Of a stretch of DNA of 64,000 nucleotides, positions 33,011 through 44,715 are shown in pieces (the stretch's first letter is position 1; each line of letters begins with the position of its first letter). This DNA is from Centroberyx gerrardi (taxonomy: Eukaryota; Chordata; Actinopteri; Beryciformes; Berycidae), in contig NC_136019.1 of NCBI RefSeq assembly GCF_048128805.1, positions 19,059,881-19,123,880 of the forward strand, in the 5' to 3' direction. The translations under genes and the position numbers were made by a program. The notes below the pieces were generated by a model. It saw nothing but the letters and a program-made list of their open reading frames with translations, made no database searches and was not told the DNA's origin.

Positions 33011-33576
33011 TTTTTCCCTGTAAAGACCCTATCCTCATATAACTTACATGAGTTTGTTGCTACTTGCTATGAATTTACCTCATAAAGATTCAGAAAGTCA
33101 GCCTAAAAAGGTGAGTTAACTCTATTCTGCAAACAAAAAGGTGGGTGAATTCAGTTTAGGTGGGTTTATGCTCCATTACATCCCTGATCCTATCTCTTAA
33201 AAGACTTTTCAGCAGAACATCTACAGCCAAAGTGGGTAGAAACGGTGGCGATGGCCCCTTCCGATCAAAGAGGGCAAACTGCAGAATCTCGTTAAAAGTT
33301 TCCGAGCACTTCGTAAACCTGCTGAACCAACCGCTATCAGTCATCTTTGATCTTCTGGTTGACAGAGGGACGAGAGGTGACAGTATTTGCATTGAGAGCA
33401 CATTGTGACAACAGGCTCTCTGTGGGTAGACTGTGACCGGATGAAGTAATCCAGGCCACTCTTCCTGGTTTTTACAGCAGTCGCTCGTGACGTAATTAAA
33501 AGTAGCACTGTTTGCGCACTCCCAGATGCAAACAAGCCCGCTCTCTATCTTATTCTCCCGTTCACTCACACACCCA

Positions 33577-33629
<53 letters not shown>

Positions 33630-36600
33630 CACTCACAGACACAGTGAACCACATGACAAGGAGACTTTGTCCTCCTTTATCGCCAGCAGCCCTAGAAAAG
33701 GCCTTCAGTGCAGACACATTTACACACTGTCAGAGATAGCTCACCCTTACATCACTGGGCAGCACATGTCTGAATTCATCCAAAGCCATTAGCACCAGTA
33801 GAAATCCTTCAGTGCTCCAAATGCCTTCGGGTTTTCTCTCGTTGCGAGAGGCTCGACACTAGAGTTGAAGTCGACTCGCTTCAAACTCGGAGGCGTAAAT
33901 CATTGGAACATGTAAATGACTTTTCACATGACAGTGAGCAGCTTCTGGATTCAATAACTAACCCACCCAACAAGCCCAAAGAGTTGCTGTATAACGAATG
34001 AGCTTATTATTTTGGACGCGGCTGCGGTATGCCGAGGTCCTGGAGGGTGAAGATCGCGATCAGCACAGTCACACAACCACACACCATTTCTCCTGCGCTC
34101 ACAATATGCAAATCTCAACAGTCAGATAGCATCAAATGATGGGAATGAGTGTTTGCATGAGTGCATCTTTCAATACAATACCAAAAAGGGGAAGAGTTCA
34201 TTGTTAGTGCTAGTTCACCAGTGGTTCTGTGTATGCATAGGAAGAGAGCGACTACCATAAGCTGTCAGACTGATTGATGTGTATTGATTGATCTACTGAT
34301 TGATCTTTCTGCTGGAGTGATTGAGTCACAAGGGGAATTGGCATTAACTTTGAGACTGAGAACTAACGAGTTCTGCTGAAGCCAGACAGATCATAGACCT
34401 TTTACCCAGGAATTTTACTTATTTTACAGAAGTGAAGACAGACAGAGAATTTAACGGGCTGCAGGCACTCAGTGACCTTGTGTAGAAAGAACTCAGTGAC
34501 CTGGAAATAAGAGCTACTAGTGGTGGTAGAAGTACACTGCATAACATAAAGGTGAATTGAGTAGTATTGTGGCAAAGGCAGTTGTCTTACTGAGATTTGT
34601 ACTTAAGTAAAATTAAATATTGAGGAACCTATTAAATGTGAAATATGGCAGTGCAAATCCATCCTATTTTACAGACAGTTTCAGACTATGCAGAACTCCA
34701 GTAAACGCATCACAGCGGACTTGGTCCTGATTGGCTCCCTCACTAAAGAATTACTGAAATCCATCCAATCAGGCCAGTTTGCAGCATTTGAATGGGAGAG
34801 CCTATCAGAGTCCAGTATTGTGAGGACGTTCATTCGATAAACAACCTTTTTACTAAACTACATTTATTTGCCAAACATCATGAAGAACATTATTTTTTAT
34901 CCTGAGCCAAAGTACATTTGAAAACAAAATCGTGAAAGCTGAGTCATATTGGACCTTTAAAGTACTTGAGCAAATATACAGAGTAAATTTATACGAAGTG
35001 GAGTAAAAATAAAAACAAGACTTTGTGGAAACTTAAACTGAACTAAAGCTATCTTGTCTAGGCCTACTTGTAAAAAATAAGTGCATTTTTTTAGTTTTCA
35101 TCTTTTTGTTTATGTGCAGGGCTAGAAAGAGAATGAAATGTCAGCGTATTTGCTGAACGATAAGTGAAAAATTCTTGTAAAAACATTGGAAAAATAAAGA
35201 ATGTATGATTTACCGTTTGTATTACACAGTACCTGTTGCAAACATATTCAAAATACCTGCTCTGAATTGAAGATATCACTATATCTTAAAGGCATACTGA
35301 GCAGGCATACTAAAGGCATTTCCCCCTTGAAATGGCATAAACTATAAATCCAAAAGTGATCCTACTCAATCATTGGCTCATTGGTAGTGTGTGACAGTGT
35401 GTGTGTCTGCAGAGACCCTGCCTTCTGCCTGGATATTCTAATTTCTGAATGTTCAACGTTTCTGGGTGTCAGCCTTTTGGTAGTGGGTGTGTGTTCGCCT
35501 GCAACCAAAACCACTGCTAAATCGTTTTATATCTAAAAGCCACGCTGGCTGCGGTAGCGGTCCTGAACTCTAAAACAGAGCAACTAGAGTTCTGGTCAGA
35601 GCGAGTGTATGTCATGAGCTGAGAGCTAGCTACCATTGTTAGCGTAGCTTGTTGCGTAGCTAGCTGTTAGCTAGCTAGCTAACCTTTAAATACTAAAAAT
35701 AAATAAATAAACTGAACTAAAATTACCAAACCCACACTGATAACTAAAACTAAATTTGCAAAAAAGAGAAGCGAAGTACTTTGCCAGCAAAAGCAAAAAA
35801 ATGTCTTATATTTGGTGTGTAGGTAAGAAAAATCATAGAAACAGTCAATGTAGTACTACCCACACACAAAAAAACAGGAGGACCAGAAGCCTCAAAGAGC
35901 AGTCATCACACTGAGATGAATGCCTTCTGGATTTATTCCATACTTTAGTGAAAAAAGTGCTCAGTGCACAATGTGAGGTTAAAAGCAAAGCAAACGTTTC
36001 AGTCAAACAAGACTTTCATCAGTGCTGTTACAGGCTCATGGATTGGAAGCATATAAATGGACAAGGCCATGACACAGGTGCAGTCAGTCACTCAGCTCAC
36101 TCTGTTAATTGTATAGGCAGATTCCACAAACGTGAACAATATTACAAAAAAGAAAACAAACAATACAGCAAAGGTAGAGGACACTATAACTAAAACGAAA
36201 TTTAAATTTAAAATAAACATCTAAAACTATTTAAAAGTAAAAGCTAATGAAAAATCCCAAACTACAGTAACCTTGGTATGGAGTCGCTATCCATGATCGC
36301 CACTCATTTGACAGAACAGATTCTCTATGTTGAGTTGAGTTTCTTATATTTCTAAAAACTGAATAAAAGCAGAATTTACATAAGAATGGCCTCTATTCAA
36401 CATATGCAGACCAATAAACATGTAAAAGATTTAAAAAGACACAGTATACACATGAATAAATAGTGACCATTTTGTTGTTGTTGTTGTATTTTTTACAGAA
36501 GTGTGTGCGCTTTCACAAGTTGTGGCTCTGGACTTGAAACGTCGGTGTAGATTTAGCATGGCGGCATCCAAATGAGGCCTCAAAGGGGGAGAGAAAGATT

Positions 36601-38400
36601 CCCTATTGATCAGAATCATATGAGGATCATGTGAAAACAGGGAGACAGAAGAAGCACAGAAGAGTGGGAACGCCTGCCTTTTTCGAAATGCAACAGATAG
36701 AGTAATGCGTCGACATCGGAGGATCGACAAATTTGGGGCCAAAATTGTATTCAGCAAACAAGAAGTGGGCCTGTGTTTGCCCGACGCAACACTTCCCCCC
36801 TCTTCCCTTCTCTGTGATATTTTGGTTCTTAAGCGTTTTCAGTGCGGTTCCCCCCTCTGCAAGACGTAGCACGACTACAATAACAAGCAAGTGGAGGAAT
36901 GTGGGAGAGTCAGCTGAGGTTATCGGCGCTGCAGGTAAAATACGTGCACTCATTCATTATATTCAAAAGACTTGTTTTTATGTTTGTGGCTGTTTTTTTT
37001 CCCTTTCTTCATGCCCACAGGTTAAGTGCCACCGAGGGTGATGGATGTGTTGCGTAACTACAAGCACAGAAAGAAAGAAGGAAAAAAAAAACACTCAGCC
37101 GGATGATTTCCTGCTGAAGAAATCGTACATGTATGTAGGCACATACACACACATGCAGAGACACACACACACACACACACACTCCAGACAGAGTGCAGAC
37201 AGCGGTAAACAGGTTGAACAGCTTCAGCAACAGGAAAAGAGGAACTGCAAACATATGGATTTGTTTGGGCGGGACGTCATTGTTCCTGGAGGACAGCGAT
37301 TGGTCGCTTGGATAAAGACGCCAGTGTGTGATTGGTCTTCTTGAATAGGAGTCATTTGGGGTTCTGTGAAAGGATTAGTGCGCTGTAAAGTGTGTCAGGA
37401 GGCTAGAATCGACATGTGACTGCCTGGTTACAGCATGACCACAACAACAACAAAAAATCATTTACATCTGAAACAGAATCGGGGCTGCGGTTCAAAATAA
37501 AATTTTAAAAGCCTGGCATGTTATTAATTTTCACTGTCCTGAAATAAACTCTGACCAGCAAGTTAGAAAAACTGCTATATTGCTTTCCTGATATTGGCCT
37601 TTTATTAAAAAATCAGATTATATGATGCAGTTTCATTACATATTTATTGTATAATTGTAGAATGATCAATACTACACTGGTTGTGTATGAGAAGACCTTA
37701 ACCTGAGCTGATTCTAATGAGATATTTTGATCAGATTCCACACAAATATGAATAAATATGTTTTATTATTATTATCCTGGGTTTCAGTGGAGAGTTTTAG
37801 TGTCCCATGATGGTCTAAATGCTATTTCAGAGGCTTTTCCACCCTGCCAATAATACAATTCTGGGTGGAAACACTGAATACTACTATATTTTTTGGCATG
37901 AAAATGGTCAAATTGAAAAATATTGACTATTGGCAGCTTCCATCCAAAACCCCATATCATCTGAAGCGTACTTGAGTCCCATGCCGGCTATGTTTTTTTT
38001 AGCGTTCCCATGCATTTTGACTGACATTAACTGGCCCTTGTGGGAAAAAAAAAAAAAGAGTTTGTGGAACAATGTCTGTAATACACAAAACAAAAAAGGC
38101 CCCATGAGGACATGAGGTTTTTTTCAGGACATGGACAAAATGTAAACAAGCTGGTGTGTGTACCACATGTCTAACCTTATCTAACTCCTGACCTATGACC
38201 GAAATGGGATTAACCCGGGAGGCAAATCATGAGCTGGGAGTTCCAAGGTTCTATCTGGGTGGAGTGCAGTGCTGAGCATCACAGATTTGACATCCCATCT
38301 GGCAAAATCTTATTTTTTTTTTTTTAAATATTAAACCCCCGAAAGGTTCTGTTTTTTTTTTAAAATAACACCGCACAAGCATGAAGTCACATTCAAACAT
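33011..38400. other. Gene-poor intergenic stretch with microsatellite
   Basis: It includes (CA)n at 33578-33627. The segment 33160-33410 is open on both strands, but I could not tie it to any exon structure. A further member of the AGGGTTAGAC repeat family lies at 37770-37965. No gene is supported. Confidence 0.45.
37770..37965 (+). repeat. Dispersed repeat, same family as 2032-2335
   Basis: It shares TTTTAGTGTCCCATGATGG-type sequence, CTAAATGCTATTTCAGAGGC, CACTGAATACTACTATATTT and GGCATGAAAATGGTCAAAT with the copies at 2160-2335 and 57090-57260. Both ends are truncated. Confidence 0.65.
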
Positions 38401-38542
38401 CATGAATATGCGGATAACTCAATTTTGATTAAAAAAAAGCCTGATAGAACCTTAGAAATCCAAGCTTCCAAAGTGCAAAGATGTGCATGACCTGAAACGC
38501 TATGAGAGACGTTTCACTCTCACTACCACAGAGGCCTGACAT

Positions 38543-38650
38543 CCCCCCCCCCCCCCCCCCCCCGTAGGAGAGGATTATGGGGAATCTTCCAACTTCGCCA
38601 TCTGTTCTGAATTGACTTTCAATTAATGCCGGCAAATGAGAAGCCATTGG

Positions 38651-38681
<31 letters not shown>
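38543..38681. repeat. Poly-C tract and (TG)n microsatellite
   Basis: Twenty-one consecutive C at 38543-38563, and a TG run at about 38654-38681 followed by a G run. Low complexity; the frames across it are spurious. Confidence 0.9.
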
Positions 38682-39129
38682 GAGGGGGGGGGTTCAAGAC
38701 AGCAAAATTGAGATGTTGCTTTTCGAAATGTCAACTCGCTGCATGTCGTGCGTTCGCCGGCTTGAAGTTCAAATGAGATAGTATCAGTGACAGGAAAGAC
38801 AGAAACACAGAGAGAGAGAGAGAGAGAACTGAGTAGACGAGAGATAATTTAAAAAAAAAGGCAAGTCGTTTAGTCCGGTAATGAGCCTTAAAATCTACAA
38901 AAAAGGAATAATTTTGCAATGGGGTGAGATCATGTCACTTGTTTCCAGTGCAAAACAGCATGTTTCACTACATTTTCACGAAGCAAGTGACAATATCTTG
39001 ATACGACTCAAATAATCTGCCTTATCCTGCTTTGTTTCAAGACTTGTCACTTGTTTCGATGAAATTCTCAAAGCAGAACCCTCCTGGTCAATGAGGAAGT
39101 CCTGTGTTTTTTTTGTTTTTTTCAGCACA

Positions 39130-39465
39130 CACTGCAAAAAATATCCATCTTAGCAAGTCATTTAGTCTGGTATTGAGTCCCAAAATCATACTTTTCTTGA
39201 GTGAAAAAAACGGCCAATGGGAAGCGACGGCTCCACTTGTTTCCAATGCAAATGAGCTGCCTTACATGAAGCGACTAGTGGATTGATACGCCGTATTTCA
39301 CGATACTGTCAATTAAATTCTCCAAAGAAGGGGGAACTGCATCGGAAACAAGTGGCATTATCTCACCCCACTGGCCCGATTTCTTCGCTTGTTTTAAGAA
39401 AAGTACGATTTTAAGGCTCAGCACCGGACTAAATGACTTGTTAAGATGGATATCTTTTTGCAGTG
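39130..39465. mobile_element. 336-bp MITE with CACTGCAAAAA termini
   Basis: The left arm CACTGCAAAAAATATCCATC continues TTAGCAAGTCATTTAGTC. It aligns with the complement of the right arm (CACTGCAAAAAGATATCCATC, quoted in part, then TTAACAAGTCATTTAGTCCG) over about 80 bases with gaps. CACTGCAAAAA ends are typical of fish hAT-like MITEs. A second partial relic of the family (AAGTCGTTTAGTCCGGTAAT) lies at 38863-38900. Confidence 0.75.
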
Positions 39466-39761
39466 TGTGTACATTGATGGTGAAAAGCCACACAACTTCC
39501 TCATCGACCGGGCCTCTGTGTTAGAGAGTCAATATGTGTTTGGCCGTCGGCTGCAGAGCTCTACTTTCAGATAAAGAACTCAATAATAGTCTAGTTTTCT
39601 GTCCTTGAGGGACCTGGCGACTAGAATAGAATGAGAAAATATGAATAGAACATAATTAGATATGTGAATATAGTTAGAAATATAATGCAATGCTGTCTGA
39701 CTTCAATCCCACTGACCACACATGTACATATGGAGCCAATGCTATGACACACAATTTATTG

Positions 39762-39771
<10 letters not shown>

Positions 39772-39823
<52 letters not shown>

Positions 39824-39842
39824 CTCCCGCTTGTTCCTGCTT

Positions 39843-39876
<34 letters not shown>

Positions 39877-39960
39877 GCCACACACACTCTCTCTCGCATG
39901 CACACACACCACACACTCCCTCTCCCTCCCTCCCTCTCTCTCTCTCTCTGTCACACACAC
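39772..39960. repeat. Compound (CA)n/(CT)n microsatellite
   Basis: About 48 bases of CA followed by alternating CT and CA blocks. The frames on both strands are low-complexity artefacts. Confidence 0.95.
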
Positions 39961-40023
39961 ACACTCAGAGACAATTACTCCTGGTGACACAGCAGGGAGG
40001 CAGTGAGGGAGGGGGAGTGTGTG

Positions 40024-40055
<32 letters not shown>

Positions 40056-40209
40056 GGGGTCAAACAGCTGGTCAATAGGGCTTGACTCAACCTATTTCCA
40101 TAGGTCACGAACCCTGGGGTCAGAGGACAGATGAAGTGTGCCACACTATGTACCCATACTGTGATGGGAGGGCATCACTGTTACTGTCCTGGAAATCCCC
40201 CAGTTATGA

Positions 40210-40449
40210 TTATTATTACTATTATTAATAGTAGCAGTACCAGTGGTAGTAGCACTGGTAGTCGTAGTAGTAGTAGTACTAGTACTAGTAGTAGTAGTAA
40301 TATAATAGTAGTAGTAGTAGTAGTAGTAATAGTGGTAGTAGCAGTAGTAGTAATACTAGTAGTAACAGTAGTAATAGTAGTAGTAGTAATAGTGGTAGTA
40401 GCAGTAGTAGCAGTAGTAGTATCATTAACAGTAATAATAGTAGTAGTAA

Positions 40450-40491
<42 letters not shown>

Positions 40492-40496
40492 TAATT
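40210..40496. repeat. (AGT)n trinucleotide array of about 290 bp
   Basis: Long interrupted AGT/AAT/AGC array, similar in composition to that at 3019-3168. The poly-Val/Ser frame it opens is spurious. Confidence 0.95.
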
Positions 40497-41400
40497 GGGT
40501 CTATGCTTATTCTTGGAAGTCACAGTCATCCCAGTCTGCGGTTTAGACAAGAAAAAGTGTAAGAAAGGTCAGACTTAAGCAAGATAAGGGGGTAGGGTGT
40601 CTACTGAGAGCTCCAGTAATATTCTGCTTTGATTCAACAGAGACATCAGTTAGATCAGAAGCTAGTCTTACCATTGGTACTACACTTGTTCAAATCATAA
40701 ATCAATACCACGGAAAGGACACTTTCTGATAGAGTGCAGGTGTTTGTCAGTTGGATCCTATTTGTGCACATGCCTGAATGGATGCATTGTCCTTACCAAT
40801 AATGAAGAGGTGTGTGTGTGTGTGTGTGTGTGTATCCTCTAATTCCCCGAAATAGCAGCCATACAGAATAATTCCCTGTAATGGTAGATATGTGTCAAGA
40901 CCTTCTGCTGGTAATCCAGTTATTAAATAGGAAGAAAAAATCTTACATGAACATTTAATGATCAAATCTAATTTTTGCCACTTTTTTGACTCCTACAACT
41001 CAGTTTACTTGTGACTTTTCCAAGTGTGTAGCACTTAATAGTATGAACTTAGTTGAAACTAAAAAGTGTAATGTGTGGAAATGCTTAACAAAATGCAGTT
41101 AGAATGATAAAGTAAGTTCAGGGAAAAATGGATATAGTAGGAATAAACATTTTTTACCAAGTGTTTTATTGTGTCATGTACAACCTGGTTATATTACAAT
41201 TGCCTATTTACACATACAGTTGGGGGATTTTCATTCATAAAACAAACGAGGGGAGGGGAAAGAGTTATTCGATTAAGAAATTAACATAGTAATTCCACTC
41301 ACAAATTTATGACTGCATCAAATCTACTTGATCCCCACTCAATCCCTTACTCACTTAAATCTGAGTAGAAATAATGAAAGTACTATTTGGGCTTCTGATG
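40497..41400. other. Intergenic upstream of kiaa0232
   Basis: Apart from a TG run at about 40812-40834, nothing is recognised: no exon, TIR pair or protein-like frame. Confidence 0.45.
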
Positions 41401-41429
41401 CAATACTCTAGCGGAGGAATCAAACCCAC

Positions 41430-41769
41430 TACGAACAGGACGGCAGAGGTTTGCCTTGTTGCTTGGATACGAACGCGGAGGGAGGCGCATTAGCAGTGTT
41501 TCTCTGAATGAAACCGGCTTTCAATAGCCGACATATTGGCTCTAGACGTAATGTGTCGTCGAGGAATGACCTTCCTGCTTGAGCCGGAATGTCTCCAGTT
41601 TCCTTGACGCTGTTGAAGAAGCGCTGGTTGTGAAAACAGCGCCATTTCTGTCGGCGTCCATGATACGCGATGCTACCGCAGCGGATTCCGGAGCTCGAGC
41701 TCGGAACGGCAGCGGGAGAGAAGTAACCGCTCCCCCTTCGCTGCTCCTCTTTACTTCAAGCAACGGCAG
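41430..41769 (+). promoter_or_regulatory. CpG-rich promoter and non-coding first exon of kiaa0232
   Basis: CpG density and GC content rise sharply (TCGGCGTCC, GAGCTCGAGCTCGG, AACGGCAGCGGGAG). A good donor, CGGCAG/GTAGGA, lies at 41769/41770. A CpG-island first exon splicing to the coding exon at 44369 fits the housekeeping-type promoter expected for this gene. The transcription start cannot be placed exactly. No TATA box is seen. Confidence 0.65.
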
Positions 41770-44368
41770 GTAGGAAATTCGGCGAACCGAATGGGAGTTT
41801 TTATTTCGTAGTATTATGTTTTATTTTCTCGTTTGGTGTTTCATTTTTAGTCAGCTCCCTGCTTCACTGTCGGACGATATGGCGCACATTTTTGAAGGAA
41901 AAACGTCTGACAGTCCCCAGATAGCCTGCCGGGGCAGCCGCTCCTCCTCCCCTTGGTCACAACAACAACTAGCGTAGCGTACGCGCTAGCTAGCTAACGT
42001 TAGTTTGAATTTGAATAAGACATTTGTGTTAAATTTTGTTTATCGACGTATACAATTACATACGGTCTGTTTTCGGTTTGAATAAATGTCTCAATGTTAT
42101 TTGGATTTGGCTAGCATGCTAATGTTAGCTAGCCATTTAATGGGGAACAGTCAGTGCTCTAATTTCACCATAGCAGCAGCCTACGTTCACCTGCCCGCAC
42201 ACATATCTAACTACGCGACGTCTGATTAAATACATTATTCATTAAAATAAAAATTATTCTGTCTTGTCTTATCTGGGTGATGCCAGTTATGTAGAATATC
42301 ATAAAAGAAAAAACAAATTGTTCAATGACAGCAGGCAAGCTGTCCTCAGTAGCTAACTTGGCTAACTTAGCTCATTAGCTAAAGGTCGGTGGTCCAGCTA
42401 ACCTTGCCATCCGCTTGCTAAGTGAAGCAGCCAACGCTAGCTAGCTTACATTAATACTATTTGTGAATGCAGTAAACATTTCAGCTGTCTCCACCTCGCT
42501 GGGTAGATGATAAATTAACATTAGCAACGAACGCTAATCAAAATCCCAAATACCGTAACCTGCTGTTCCCTAGTTGCATTACCGGACTCGAAGACGTTAA
42601 TGTCTGATAATAATAATAAGTTAGTTAAGCGTAACTGACACATCCATTGTAAAGTACTAGTAAGTTACTTTAAACAAAGTGTATTCTGTTGCTCCTTTCC
42701 TTGCCAGACAAACTGTCTTTTATAATCGCAGATCGTAAGATAAAGTTGGCATGTGTGTATTACAGTCAGCAGCTAGCTGCCGGGGCTAGTGTGCACACAA
42801 AAAACAGCTGGGTTGTAGTCACTGGTCAGCCATATTTAGCAGTTATCGATGAAGCTAACCTTTCAAATTTGGTCCATTTGGACGTATTATACTAACAGAG
42901 TGTTGTTCTGTACAATCGGATTGACTGTTGAACTGATATGGTCACGTACTGCAAAGCTCCTTATCTTGCCCTTTTGACGACTATAACGGGTAGCCTATAA
43001 TATGCCACTGTTGAGTGACGAGAGGGCCAGCCAATCACATCGGTGCAGCCTCCATTTGCTCTTCACGTTGGTTCCCTAATCCACTGCTGCCATATGAAAC
43101 ACATGCACTTGACAGCAAGCGTCTGTTTGACTGCCTATTGCCCACACAGTCATGTCACCGGCTGGAGTTTGCTTGTTGCTGTACTGTCATGAGTGCTAAT
43201 CCAGGACATATTCTTTGGCTTTATGGCTCCCGATTGAAACTTTGCAGCTGTTGGTTTATGACTGTGATAGAGGGAGTAATCAGTAAAGTTTCTGTAGAGG
43301 AAGAAGAGTACCTGCACACTGTTGAAAACCAGCCTGGCTGTCATCCAGGTCTTTCAGAAAGACCTGTTCATGACCACTGCTGCTGTCACTTCTCGATTTA
43401 CATTGCATTTACTTAACCACGGGGGTATTACACAGACTTACTTGAATAACTTTATGTTATATACTTGCACACACACCTACTTGCACCTACAACACCACAG
43501 TAGGGCTGGTTGAAATCAATATCAAGATAATAATATAAGGATTTTTTTTCTAACTATATAGGCTACAACATGCAAAATTACATGTTAAATAATCAAATTG
43601 ATGCTCATCACATTGAACTGCATAGTAATGTTAAGTGTGATGTCAATTGAAAAAGAAGAAGAAAAGGTTTGGTTGAAATTTTTTCAAATATTACTTAAAA
43701 TGTTTCTTACCTATCTACCTAATACAATTGTACTTGTTATCATCAGTTAAGACAACAGAATTGTGTATCACGATATCACAATGTCATCACAATATGAATC
43801 CGCTGAAAGACAATATACAGTAATTATTGCCCAGCCCCTTGCCATGGTTAAAATCCAAGCCTCTGGTTGGGGTGTAGTACTGTGGCAGGTCAGCAGAGTG
43901 GTAATTCTTGGTATCCTGCTCATTGTTACTTGTAAAGAGGGCTTACCACCATTATGTGTCATGTTGGTGGCTGCTGTCTGCATTATATGCAGAGCCCATG
44001 CTCTCTCAGGAGCCCATTAGCTTGCTGGTGTCCGTTAGCAGCACTATCAACAGTCATTAAAAGCCATCCTTTGGGACAAAGCAAAACTTCTCTGCGGTGG
44101 CAGGATCTGTCACAACATTTGTCATCCTATCTATTTACTATTTAAAATAAAGGAAAATAGTATGATTTCCATTGCCGAAAGCTGTGACTACATGCCTTGG
44201 CCAATTTTTATTTTTTTACAAATAGGCCTTGTTTCTTGCCGTTATGTTTGGCTCTGTGGGTTTTTTATGAATGCGGTCTTTGACTATATCTTAGTGCTGT
44301 GGGATACCTGCTTTCGACATTGAAAGTATTTCAGAGAAACTGATGCATGTTTGTTTGCTCTGTTTCAG
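41770..44368 (+). other. Intron 1 of kiaa0232 (inferred)
   Basis: The span from the CpG-island donor to the acceptor at 44368 (TGTTTCAG). It contains TAGCTAGC-rich AT stretches but no recognisable exon or complete transposon. The open frames are short. Confidence 0.55.
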
Positions 44369-44715
44369 GTTGTGCCGGTGAAGTAAGACGTAGCCCCAAA
44401 ATGGACCCCTCCAACTGAGACGCAAACACGACTTGTGTTTTGCTCACCAGCTGATATCTTTCATCAGCATAAGCCATGCCTGACGAGTAAAGTCCCCTTT
44501 TTTGCTCAAAGCAATAAAAAAGAGAAAAGGAAAAAAAGAACATCTACATGCCTCCCCATGTAGAGCCCCTTCAGTGCGTCCTGCTGGAGTGATACCCCCA
44601 CCTTCCAGATAGGCTCTGCCTCGTCCTCTCTCCACACCCTTTCCCACCAACCGCCCTACAGTAACCACCCGTCACAATGCCGCTCCACCTGAGAATGGCC
44701 AACACCTGAGGTCCC
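44369..44715 (+). promoter_or_regulatory. kiaa0232 leader with upstream ORF cluster
   Basis: Exon 2 carries about 347 bases of 5' UTR before the main ATG. Four short upstream ORFs lie in it: 44401-44418 (5 codons), 44476-44490 (4), 44548-44592 (14) and 44677-44709 (10). There is also a start-stop ATGTAG at 44558-44563. All end before 44716. The main ATG has a weak context (C at -3), so scanning ribosomes would be expected to be strongly restrained. Confidence 0.7.

Noticed and set aside
39674-40085. Long open frames of His/Thr, Ser/Leu and Cys/Val repeats
   Set aside because: They are translations of (CA)n and (CT)n microsatellites.
40131-40562. 143-residue poly-Val/Ser frame
   Set aside because: It is a translation of the (AGT)n array.
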